From assembly GCA_020310875.1 (NCBI GenBank), contig CM035433.1, positions 106,934,758 to 106,998,757 on the forward strand: DNA of 64,000 bases, written 5' to 3'. Source of the stretch: Ceratopteris richardii. Taxonomy: Eukaryota > Streptophyta > Polypodiopsida > Polypodiales > Pteridaceae. Shown here piece after piece: positions 54,541 through 64,000 of the stretch. Numbering within the stretch: the first letter of the stretch is position 1; each line of letters starts with the position of its first letter. The notes under the pieces were generated by a model. That model was not told the origin of the DNA. It ran no database searches and worked only from the letters and a program-made list of their open reading frames with translations. Position numbers and translations under genes: made by a program.

Positions 54541-56708
54541 GAAAAGCTTAGGTAGAATGAGCTCTCCCCAACTCTCTATACAGCACTCCCTCCTCCCACC
54601 ACTTCTCTCCCTTCCAACCTTAAATAACAAGGTTGGACAAATCCATCTACCTCCACATCTAGCCTCTATAAAGAGTTTTATTGTGCTTTAATTCACACTT
54701 GACTTTAAATTAATTTGAACATCCCCTTCCCCTTGCTTTTATTTGTACGATTATATTTTGACCGAAAATCTCTTTGGAAACAAGATTTAACTTTTCCAGT
54801 CCGATAATGTACATGCATACGTTTAAATAGACCTCAGGTTTTGAGTGATGCTCATAAGATTAAAGAAATGTTGGTAACAAAATCAATAAAAAACATTGGG
54901 CTGCTAAAACATATGCCCATAAAGAATTTTGAGGTTTGTCAGAATAGACAGGTCTACAAGGAACTTTGGATGCTCATGTGCAGTGAATTCAATAGATTAG
55001 ACATAAAATTTACTGGTACTAGAGATGATGTGTAAACCTTAGAGATGGTTTTTCTCAACTCTTAGTTTCTCACATTCAGTCCGTTCCAATGTTAGGGCAA
55101 TGCGTTATGATGATAGTGACAAATATGATGAGGATTTACATCCACATAAAAGCTTTAAAACATGGAGAGCATATAACACAAACATTTATGACCTTCAAAA
55201 TGCAAAATGCAGCCAACCAATGATGAGCATCAATTTAAAACCATAATTTCTATCTGCATGCATTCCTGATAAAGTCGAAGAGAATAATCAAACTTGTTCA
55301 TACCTCAAAACTATCCATATTTTTTCCCCTTTTTGGCATTCCTATCCTCACATGAGACAGTTTTCTTTGTAAACATGGAGCTTCTTTGGAAATTTTCATG
55401 AGTACAGAATCCTCCCCTCTAGTATTTTGAAATTTTGGTGATGTTCTGGGCATATGTTTTAATAGTATTGCATGTGAGGAGGTCTTCTACTAAAGTTAGT
55501 TTTATAGTAAAGTAAAAAAAACACATTCTGCATATCCTCTCTAGAAGATTAGCAGCCATCTTCAAGGCAAAAAGAGGCACATTTTTTTCTCCACCTTCAG
55601 GAATAGAATCCCTACATCTGCTCTTGTAAGATTTTGCCCTCAAGTTAATGCACAGCTGATGAAAGTACTCTTCGAAAAATGACAATTAAGTATTTTGCTG
55701 CTGCCATAACATTTCCTCCATAGTCTGATTCGTTCTCTCTGTCTGTCTGTCCAACTCAAGGTGATCCAAGGAACACATCTACCAAAAATTGCTAGTAAAC
55801 TTAAGTGTCCCAATCACTAACAATCTCCTATGGCAACTGATACAATTTATACATATGCTCCACAAACAACCAAGGTAACTCATGAGTTCATGTCAATATA
55901 AACCTCATCATTTTCATGAGTCAATCCACGACCAGAAAAATGGCATCGTCACCCCTTTGGTCACAGATGATAAAGTCGCAAAGTCAAGACTCCATAAAAA
56001 TGGAACACTACTAACTACCTGGAATTTGTAATGAATGTAACAACCCCACATGTCTCAATTGTTAAGCTTAGTTGACACTCAGTACATCCCTACACATACC
56101 TCTCTATTAAGGCTCTCATATGTGGCAAATGAAAGAGCAAGCTCACCGAGGTCAAAATATAGTATATGCTTGGGTATCTCGCACTAGGTGCATCATAACA
56201 CCAATACAAAATCCACCGACAAATATCCTAATCGCCTTGCATACCATAGTTGGTTTGGAACTCGTTCCAAACAACTTTTATGGTTCGGCGCTTTTGGTTC
56301 CGCACCAACGTTCCAAACAACGTATGGAACCTTGACTTATAAAAATAATACCCCACAGTTTTTTTGATAGCGACTTGCCTTAGGAGTCGGTGAGCTCTCT
56401 CTCATAAGCCTCGTCCAAGGTCCATTAGTACCTAAACACTCATATAAACATATATACATTTGTGACTTGTTGCATTTCTAAATGCATCTATGATGTCATA
56501 CAAAACCTATAGGGCTATGTTGCACACGTACTAAGTATTATTATGTCACATAAAAGTTAGAACTTAGAGCATACATGCATGAATACATTCGTACGTACAC
56601 ACATACATACATGCATACACATATATAGTGCATGCATGCATGACACAATCCACATTGAATGTATACACTCTACATGCATGTATGCACATAAATAAGTAAA
56701 TAAATAAA

Positions 56709-56750
<42 letters not shown>

Positions 56751-57689
56751 TAATAAGGTAACGTTCCATACCGTTCCATATCCTGATGTTTGGTACGGCA
56801 CCGCGTTCCGTACGTGTACCGTATGTGTCGTACCAAACGTTCCGTACCACCTTGTTGCATACACACCTTGACTTCACACACCTTGACTTGCCTTAAAAGT
56901 AGTCATTTCTTGATGGGATACTTTTCCCTTATCTTCCCCTTCATAGGAGCTCCGTGGCATTCGGACTGCCACAATCACCCTAACTACCATGGTGGAAAGC
57001 AGCGTTTTTGCTACGGTAACGGCAACGAGTTAGCAAGGATAGCGACCTTTGAAGGGAGGAGTTGCGATAAAGTGATTTGTTTTTCAAAATGTGTATATAT
57101 ATTTTCTTATATTTTGGATATTTTGACATATATAAGGTGGGATATGCTAGATATACCATAAATTGTAGTAAAAGACATACATAGCAAAGATTATTGACTC
57201 TAGACTAGTCTCTAGATGATTCACCATTTACAATTATGTCAATAATCTGATCAATCATCATAGAAGAGTACCCCTGGCTTTGAAGGCCAAGGATGGACCT
57301 TTTGTCCAAGATGTGAAAGTGCATTACAAGGAGAACATGGGGAATCCAAAATATCAATTTGTTTCAAGATGATACGGCCCAAAAAGTAAATCATACGTAA
57401 ATGAATCTCTACTCTCCTAAAGCTTTTTATGTCTTCTCATTCTCCACATTTTTGTATTGCATGTATCGAATATTTTGGACAAGATTTTAGATAATTTCTT
57501 ATCCCTCCTAAGAGACATAATTTTTTGTATTTTTGGATCAAAAGAAAAATTGGAATGCAAAGCAACCCATTGCAAACATCGCAACATTGCGAAGTTGCAG
57601 ACCACTCACAACACGTTGTGATGCAACTATGCAAACTACCAAATATTGTCTTTACTCTTCGCCATACCCCACCAAAGCGGCAAACATCC
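54541..57689. other. Ligase intron or upstream DNA with microsatellites
   Basis: No ligase exon recognised on the minus strand. Holds a (TA)n run near 56719-56741, CATA/TGCA-rich repeats at 56580-56690, and two clusters of GTTCCGTACC-like words (56240-56335 and 56755-56860). The 88-codon minus-strand ORF at 55419-55685 is unassigned. Confidence 0.5.
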
Positions 57690-58560
57690 TAATAAGACCC
57701 CAAAAGTAAAAGGAAATCAATCTCAATCTCGTAAAAGGAAAGCACATTCATCTCAAGGATCCTACTAAAAGCATCTACCATCACATTGGTGGCATCATTC
57801 TCATACCCAATCTCAAAGTCAAACTCTACATGAATTCTACCCACCTTGCCTTACAACCTTTGATCAAGCTCATCACAGATATCTTTTAAAGAGTGTTGGT
57901 TTATCCATATACTACAGTGAGAGCCATATAAGTAATGGGGTAAGACCTTCAATGTATGGATCACTCTCAACAACTTCCTCTATGGTGTGATGTGCTCCAT
58001 CTAAAAATCAAAGAGCTTGTGGCTCTTGAATGCCACTAGTCTGCCATTTTACTTAGAATGGTGCTTTTGGAAACCTCAATAACATCTATCGCCATCATGA
58101 AGGGGTTTAAGGGATCCACTATCTACAACATCGATAGAGAAGTCAATAGATGAGACAAACCTAGTGCTACAATTCCCCAATGCAAGTGTAGTCCTTGTTG
58201 ATCTTGCGAAAGAATATGATGAACAAAGGAAAGGCCTACACTTGGTGATTGGAGTGAATGGACCAATCCAATACAATGCTTAATTTGTATGATGCCATCA
58301 CCCAAGATGCCATGGCCAAGATATAACAAAGCTATATGTTTACGAACATCACACTCGCTTTGTTTCTTGTGCAACATCTCTAGTCTCGAGATTTGTAAGA
58401 CAAGATTGAGGTGACATTGATGGCTCTCTATGGTCCTACTATGAAACAAAATGTTGTCGAAGAGCACTACAAGTCACTTCCCAAAATATGGGAAAACAAA
58501 TAGTTCATTGTCAATTGAAAAGTGATAGATGCATTGGTTAATTCGAAAGGAAAGACCAAA
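57690..58560 (-). pseudogene. Degenerate Ty3/gypsy RT and RNase H
   Basis: The minus-strand ORF 58467-58123 reads LFDNILFHSRTIESHQCHLNLVLQISR, matching the gypsy block that starts at the catalytic YFDD (here LFDN), then YLGHGILGDGI for the YLGHIVS motif. Further left, broken frames give RLVAFKSHKLFD and VEFDFEIGYENDATNVMVDAFSRI, fitting the RNase H end (ADALSR-type). Wording is closer to chromovirus-type gypsy than to element H. Stops and frameshifts are numerous; no integrase or LTR was assigned. Confidence 0.68.
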
Positions 58561-59807
58561 AAAAAGTAATGTCCATATCAAGTCTTAGACGTGACCTTCA
58601 AAACATCCACAAAAGATATTCGTGTTTAGTGATAAGCAATCTAAGCTGATAATGGTAAAATACATAGCACTTAGTAGTTGATCAACCAAAGCATCCATCC
58701 AAGGCAACAAATATTTGTTATTGATTATTAGTCTAGGTTCATTATACCACAATTGATATAAAAAGAATAAAAAATTGAGAAAACACAAGAAAAGAGAGAT
58801 TATATGAGAGGGAGAAGGAGCTATGCTCCAAATCTTGCAATATATTCCAATAATTGAAGTTGCAAATGAATAGACATAAGCTAAGCTCTAGCTAGAAGAA
58901 CTCCATGGACCTCCAAGAAGATATTCTAGCTATCCATGAACTCCAGCTTCTTCTCCAAAAGCTCCTCCAAGTTGATGAAGAAGATAGCCACCATCTCCAA
59001 GGTGAAGATGCTCAGCACATCTTTAAATAGTGATGGGGAAACAAAAACAATGCATTGCTTCATTGATAAAGCTAGGTGATAAAGTAAAAGACAACAGCAA
59101 AGATAGATCACGATCTTTTGTTTTAGCTCTCCATGAAAGTAGTGTTGATGGAAAGATGCTTTTTACTATAAGCACACATATTCGCTTGACGTAGCCGTTT
59201 TACATGTGCATTCACTTCGATGTTGACCTTTTAATGAGTGTTTTCAAAAACATCCCGTAGTGCTAGGTACTTCGGGAATATGTGAATATCTCCATATGCA
59301 CATACTAATCAATTTTTACTAGGTTGGGCCAAATCAATATCAAGAGTTGACCATCAAGTAGGTTTCACTTGGTGGAAGGTCGACCCTTTGACCATTTTGA
59401 CCATTATTCTAACAAATAAGACCCTTACAATACAAACAAAAGCACATATCACTATCTCATGCTCCTCAACCTACCTAAACCTATAAGGTGCACATGAGAC
59501 TATTGAAAAATAATGGGGACATTCCTAAATTCTAATTGAGCTTTCCATGAATTTATGATGGCTCTAGAGAATTGTATATGAAAGCTAATTTTTGGACATC
59601 AATCGGTGAAAATATCTTCAAATTATGATGAGTGGATTGAGAGATTTTGTTTTGTAATTTCATATGGAAAAAAGTCAAGCTCTTCATAAATAAGTGGACA
59701 TGACTTAAACCATAATAAAATGGCACTAAAAGTTATGGATCTCTTCTAAAGTTGGCAAAAAAGAATGACTTGTGCTAAAAGTGAGTGCTTTTGGCAGTTC
59801 AAGAGCA
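58561..59807. other. Non-coding DNA before element K
   Basis: Nothing recognised beyond CTCC/GAAG-rich low-complexity near 58900-59000 that resembles LTR or leader sequence. Confidence 0.45.
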
Positions 59808-60189
59808 TGTAGGATTAAAGAAATCACGCACAAGAATTTCTAGCCTTAACTAAGTTGTTTACACTTGCTTACCTTCCTCTCTGCATGTTCCATCTCTTGC
59901 TTCAACTTGAACAGGCTTCCATAGCTGCAAACTTCTGATTTGTCTGCAATTCCAGCCTTTTGAAGCTTCTATACAGCTATATACTCTGTACTGGTCTTTA
60001 TATATTGCACTTGTTGTATTCTTGTTTTAGGTCATTCTTGTACATTCCTTTGTTTATGTAATAGAAGAAGAAGAAGAAGAAGAAGAAGAAGAAGAAGATT
60101 ATTCTTCTTGCCTCAATCTGTGTGTGTGCTTTTCCTTGAGAGTGAGAGTGTGTGTGTGAGATCTCTTCCTTATCTCCTTCCTCGTGACA
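59808..60189 (+). repeat. Putative 5' LTR of element K
   Basis: The 3' terminus GTGACA at 60189 is set by the PBS. The 5' terminus TGTAGGATT at 59808 is chosen by its TGT...ACA match only. TTTATATATT near 59998 is a TATA candidate. A (GAA)n run lies at 60066-60099. Confidence 0.5.
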
Positions 60190-60201
60190 TGGTATCAAAG
60201 C
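60190..60201 (+). other. Primer-binding site of element K
   Basis: TGGTATCAAAGC, one base different from the initiator-Met site TGGTATCAGAGC. Confidence 0.7.
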
Positions 60202-60614
60202 TAGCGTGGCTGTACAGAGCTCATGGAGAAGGCAACGGTGAAGAGTACGCAGCAAGGCGTGGAGAAAATGCGATTCACAAACGACCTCCGTTTGCTACAA
60301 AAATCGGAGTGAAGATAGAAGACTTCAAAATATTTTCGAGAGTTATCCCTTTAGGGTCACTTGTTTTTGTCATATCAAAGTTTCGGAGCCATCTCAACCT
60401 TCGTTTTGAGCCCGCAAGGTGGGACCCACTGAAAAACTTGCATCGTGTTCGGCAACACTCGTATATTCCAAATCCAGAATTTCAAGCGATTCCGTGTACT
60501 ATTGATACACGAAAACTGTGTTTTTCTGAGATCAAACTATCACGTCATAATGCGATAGTGTTCAAGCAGAAGTGCTGCTTGTAGTGTTTTGCAATGTTGT
60601 GTATTGCTGCAAAA

Positions 60615-61490
60615 ATGGCAAACGAAGATGGAATGAGTCAGCTTATGAGCTTTCATAAGCTGGACAAGAACAACTTCCATGCTTGGAGATTTAGAATGAC
60701 GAATTTCTTGATGGGAAAAGGTTACTGTAAGTACATCGAAGGAGAGAACGAAAATGCTCCACAGTTACCAGAGAGGAATCGGACTGCAAAACAAATAAGA
60801 GCATATGAGGAATGGAATCAAGGAGCACGAAAGGTAATGTATTGGCTATTTGTTAGCATATAGGATAGCATGATTGGGCACATACAGGATGCCAAGACTC
60901 TGAAAGAGGCTTGGAACAATTCGGTCACATTGTATGAGACCAATACAAAGGCATGAAAATTGCAACTCAAGGACGAGCTGCATACCTTGGAGAAAAAGAG
61001 CATGTCGGTAAGTGACTATACCCTGAAAATCAAAAGCATATGTGAGTCACTTGCATCTATTGGAGTGAATGTAGATGATGGTGATAAGGTGGAAGTATGC
61101 CTTCATGATTTAGGAGCTACATATAAGCAGTTCAGAACTTCTATACAGATCAAGGAAAATATTCCAAATTTTGCTGATCTGGTATCGATGCTGATTATTG
61201 AAGAAAAGAATCTTGGTGAGGATTCAAACTCCCAATGAAACCCCAATTCTGAGCAGGTATTCTACTCTGGCAAAGAAAGAGGCAAAGGTAGAGGTATCGG
61301 AAGTGAAAGAGGAAACAGTAACCAAGACCAAGGTCAACAACAGAATCATGAAGAAGAAAGAGGACAATTTCGAGGCAAGGGGAGCAAAGAGGTCGTAGAA
61401 ATTTCCAAAGAAATGATTCAAGTAATGATAGTAAAGAATGCTAGAATTGTGGTAAACCTGGACACTTTGAACGTGATTGCAGGTTGAAGA
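60615..61490 (+). pseudogene. Element K Gag and knuckle
   Basis: ATG 60615 (MANEDGMSQLMSFHKLDKNN) is preferred over 60594. Gag motifs: FHAWRFRMTNFLMGKGYCKYI, DAKTLKEAWNNSVTLYETN, LQLKDELHTLEKK and ICESLASIGVNVDDGDKV. Stops occur at 60861 and 60954, and at 61236 the frame ends before a Gly/Arg/Gln/Glu-rich tail that continues in another frame. The knuckle reads C-stop-NCGKPGHFERDC near 61440-61480, so a TAG replaces its second residue. Confidence 0.85.
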
Positions 61491-61990
61491 ATCAAAATAA
61501 CAGAAGGAAGCAAAACAATTATGCATCCACAAGTGAAGATGATTCTGAGATGATGTTCATGGTTCAACATCACATGATGAATATGATGTCTGCTGGTGTT
61601 TCAAAATCGAATGATAATGTTTGGTATGTTGATTCATGTGCTTCAAATCACATGACCAATCATGCGGAATGGTTTAGTACTTTGCAAAAATTGCAAATTC
61701 CTGGATATGTTGAAACACTGATGACACATCAAATCCTATTGAGCATACAGGAAACATAGCACTATCTATGGAGGATGGAAAGGTAAACAAAGAATCTGGT
61801 TTCTGTTGGACAAATGGTTGACCAAGGATTACAAGCTAGGTTCAATGCTTATGGATTATATGTAGAGGAGTACAAGCAGGATGGACAATTGGTTGCCAAA
61901 GGAAACAAACTGGGTAGGATGTTCACCTTAAATGTAAAGATTCCTAAAATGAATGCAGCCATATTTGCAAAAGGTGAAAGAGTTATTGCT
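61484..61990 (+). pseudogene. Element K protease
   Basis: VWYVDSCASNHMTNHAEWF (about 61617-61675) is the active-site strand with DSC where DSG is expected. The frame breaks near 61720-61800, and the domain resumes at VGQMVDQGLQARFNAYGLYVEEY (61814). MFTLNVKIPKMNAA leads into pre-integrase. Confidence 0.82.
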
Positions 61991-62785
61991 GATATAGAGA
62001 TCTGGCACAAATGAATCGGACACGCAAATCTGCAAAGGCTGAAACTGATGCAATCAAAGAAGATAGTTCATGGACTACCAAATTTCAAGGTTTCAGAGAT
62101 GCAAAAGGTATGTGCAACATGTCAATTTGGTAAACAATCAAGATCATCGTTTCCACATGACAAGCATGTTAGTGAGAATGTGCTAGAAATAGTACGTACA
62201 GATGTTTGGGGTCTTGCAAAGACCACATCTATGGGCGGTTGCAAGTTTTATGTAACTATCATTGATGATCATACACAAAAAGTATGGGTATATTTCATGA
62301 AAGAGAAGAGTGAGGTATTCACTCACTTCCAAAATTTTAAGGCTATGGTGGAAAAGAAGACAAGAAAGTATATTCAAACATTAAGGTCTGATGGAGGAGG
62401 TGAATACATGTCAAATGAGTTCAGTAATTTTCTAAAAAGTCATGGAATTCGACATCAGTTTTCATGCAGGTACACACCACAACAGAACGGTCTTGCTCAA
62501 AGCAAAAATAGACATATTGCAAAAATAGAAAGAGCCTTGATGGCTGAGGAGAATATGCCTCATTGTTATTGGGCAAAAGCTGTTCATACTACTATATACA
62601 TAATGAACAGAACTCCGACGGCTGCTGCACATCAACTTACACCTAAAGAGACGTTTACAGGTAAAAAGCCGAACTTATCACATCTGAAAGTTTTTGGCTA
62701 TATTGCATATGTACATGTTCCAGATGAATTGAGGACGAAGCTTAATCCAAAAGCAGAAAAGTCTCTTCATTGGATACTCCCTTGA
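61991..62785 (+). pseudogene. Element K pre-integrase and integrase
   Basis: After IEIWHK-stop (62012) the frame reads GHANLQRLKLMQSKKIVHGLP, CATCQFGKQSRSSF, IVRTDVWGLAK (first Asp, with Arg in place of the usual His), YVTIIDDHTQKVW, LRSDGGGEYMSNEF (second Asp) and TPQQNGLAQSKN. In the last motif family members have AE(R/Q)KN, so the catalytic Glu appears to be Gln. HLKVFGYIAYVHVP follows. A frameshift near 62765 separates it from the hinge. Confidence 0.85.
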
Positions 62786-64000
62786 GCAAAAGGGATATAA
62801 ATGTTATAACCCACTCACACGAAAGGTGAAGGTGAGCAGAGATGTGGTATTTGATGAAATATCAAGCTTCTATGCAGATGCCAAAGAAGGACTGAATCTT
62901 GAACCAAATGACAAAGAAAATGCTGAAAAATCAAGTGCAGAATCTCAAGTTTTAAGTGGACCGGATGCATCACCAAGAAATAGTTCAAACTCAAATCCAT
63001 GGAGTGGAAGATTGAGTGGAAATTTCAATCAAGCAAATTCATCAAATACATCCAAGAAAGGTAAAGAAAAGCTTTCTGCTCGTAGTAAAACATGTGCAGG
63101 TTTTAAAGATGTTGATGGAGATTCAAGCGGTTCAAAAAAGAGTCTTGATGAGGAACTTGGATTGCCCTCTGTGAAGACTCAAGGCGTAAGAAGGGCACAT
63201 GCAGGTGATACAAGGAGAAGTGACCCAAGACAAAGAAGATCTGGGAGGATGCAAAATTCAGTGCAACGATTGACGTATGACAGTTATATGGCTCATCATT
63301 GTGCCTACATGACTAAGGTAATACAAGATGCTGAGCCTTCTTGTTTTGAAGATGCAATTGGAAATGCAAATTGGGAAAAAGCTATGGATGAGGAGATGGC
63401 TACAATTTATGGGAATGATACATGGAAGCTGGTTCCATTGCCGCAAGGAAAGAAACCCATAGGCTGCAAATGGGTTTACAAGGTGAAGCATAATGCTGAT
63501 GGTAGCATAAGCAGGTATAAAGCACGATTGGTAGCTAAAGGATATGCACAGACATATGGCATTGATTATGAGGAAACATTAAGCCCTGTAGCTAAAATGT
63601 CTCCTGTCAGAACACTTGTTGCATTAGCTACAACAAAAGGATGGACTTTGCATTAGATGGATGTGAAAAATGCTTTCCTACATGGTGAGTTACAAGAAGT
63701 ATATATGGACAAGCCACAATGATATGAAGATTCAAAGCATCCAAAATATGTTTGCAGGTTGCAAAAGGCTTTGTATGGGCTGAAGCAAGCTCCTCGTGCA
63801 TGGCATGCCAGGATTGCTGATTACTTAACCAACATTGGGTTTTCTATGTGTGATGCAGATCATTCACTATATGCAAGGAAGGATGATGATGGCATCACGA
63901 TTGTGCCTATTTATGTTGATGATCTGATTGTAGGTGGTGATAATGAAGAAAGCATCAAAGAGGTAAAGCAACTTCTTATGCAGGAATTCGACATGAAAGA
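62786..64000 (+). pseudogene. Element K hinge and reverse transcriptase
   Basis: GYKCYNPLTRKVKVSRDVVFDE opens the hinge, which is Ser/Asn/Lys-rich to about 63240. RT: NWEKAMDEEMATIYGNDTW, GCKWVYKVKHNADGSISRY, ARLVAKGYAQTYGIDYEET, a stop at 63654 in place of the residue before MDVKNAF, ALYGLKQAPRAWHARI, and the catalytic YVDDLIVGG (about 63913-63940). A second stop lies at 63720 (KPQ-stop-YEDSKHP). Sequence ends at the window edge inside RT. Confidence 0.88.

Larger units (their letters stand above)
59808..64000 (+). mobile_element. Ty1/copia element K, 3' part outside window
   Basis: Plus-strand order: putative LTR (59808-60189), PBS, leader, Gag, knuckle, protease, pre-integrase, integrase, hinge and RT, leaving the window just after YVDD. 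Related to element E by Gag and integrase wording. It has several single-base stops and two frameshifts but no large deletions, so it may be among the younger copies. Confidence 0.9.

Noticed and set aside
55419-55685. 88-codon minus-strand ORF upstream of the ligase exons
   Set aside because: It does not match any ligase exon or transposon motif I know and has no supporting context.
56719-56741. (TA)n run as a regulatory element
   Set aside because: It is a simple dinucleotide repeat with no gene nearby to regulate.
60108-60584. 158-codon plus-strand ORF across element K's LTR and leader
   Set aside because: It crosses the LTR end and the primer-binding site, so it is not a plausible protein; Gag starts at 60615.
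1-64000. CRISPR arrays, bacterial operons, rRNA or tRNA genes
   Set aside because: The DNA is eukaryotic, and no regular spacer-repeat array, rRNA segment or tRNA cloverleaf was recognised. The repeated TGGTATCAGAGC words are retroelement primer sites, not tRNA genes.

Overview
This is plant nuclear DNA, probably from a large, repeat-rich genome. Nearly all coding sequence is decayed Ty1/copia and Ty3/gypsy LTR retrotransposon, often nested or truncated. The one recognisable host gene is the 3' part of a plant-type DNA ligase 1 gene split by introns. A gymnosperm-like genome is a plausible guess from the repeat load, but nothing here identifies the species.

Layout. 1-4454: minus-strand copia element A (LTR 230 bp), reading frame open except for one stop between integrase and RT. 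4455-5708: an older A-family fragment (B), then a partial A-family LTR facing the other way. 5709-7361: copia C (gag plus a putative LTR), minus. 7696-10460: copia D, plus, cut off inside integrase by a sequence starting at 10461 that carries an array of short palindromes. 12152-18300: copia E, plus, almost full length with both LTRs. 18301-23416: copia F, minus, whose gag-protease block is inverted and whose integrase core is missing. 23417-33302: Ty3/gypsy H, plus, 5'-truncated, with unusual parts: a repeated HHCC module before the integrase core, a second retropepsin-like domain after integrase, and a 3' accessory reading frame. 33303-36740: copia G (same family as F), minus, truncated at both ends. 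36741-40823: a second gypsy 3' end with a homologous accessory frame, polypurine tract and LTR. 40824-43326: another A-family copy (I), minus. 43327-48549: decayed DNA with a copia 3' end (J), an inverted gypsy LTR fragment and an A-family leader plus LTR. 48550-54540: low-repeat DNA with DNA ligase 1 exons on the minus strand. 54541-59807: intron or intergenic DNA with microsatellites and a ruined gypsy RT. 59808-64000: copia K, plus, running off the window.

Functionally, each retroelement would use an LTR promoter, an initiator-tRNA-Met-type primer site (TGGTATCAGAGC) where seen, Gag, protease, integrase and RT/RNase H. All copies visible here carry stops, frameshifts, deletions or missing ends, so none can be called autonomous from this window. 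The ligase exons keep reading frame across eight introns, so that part of the gene looks selected or recently copied. The exons for its catalytic lysine domain were not found in the window.
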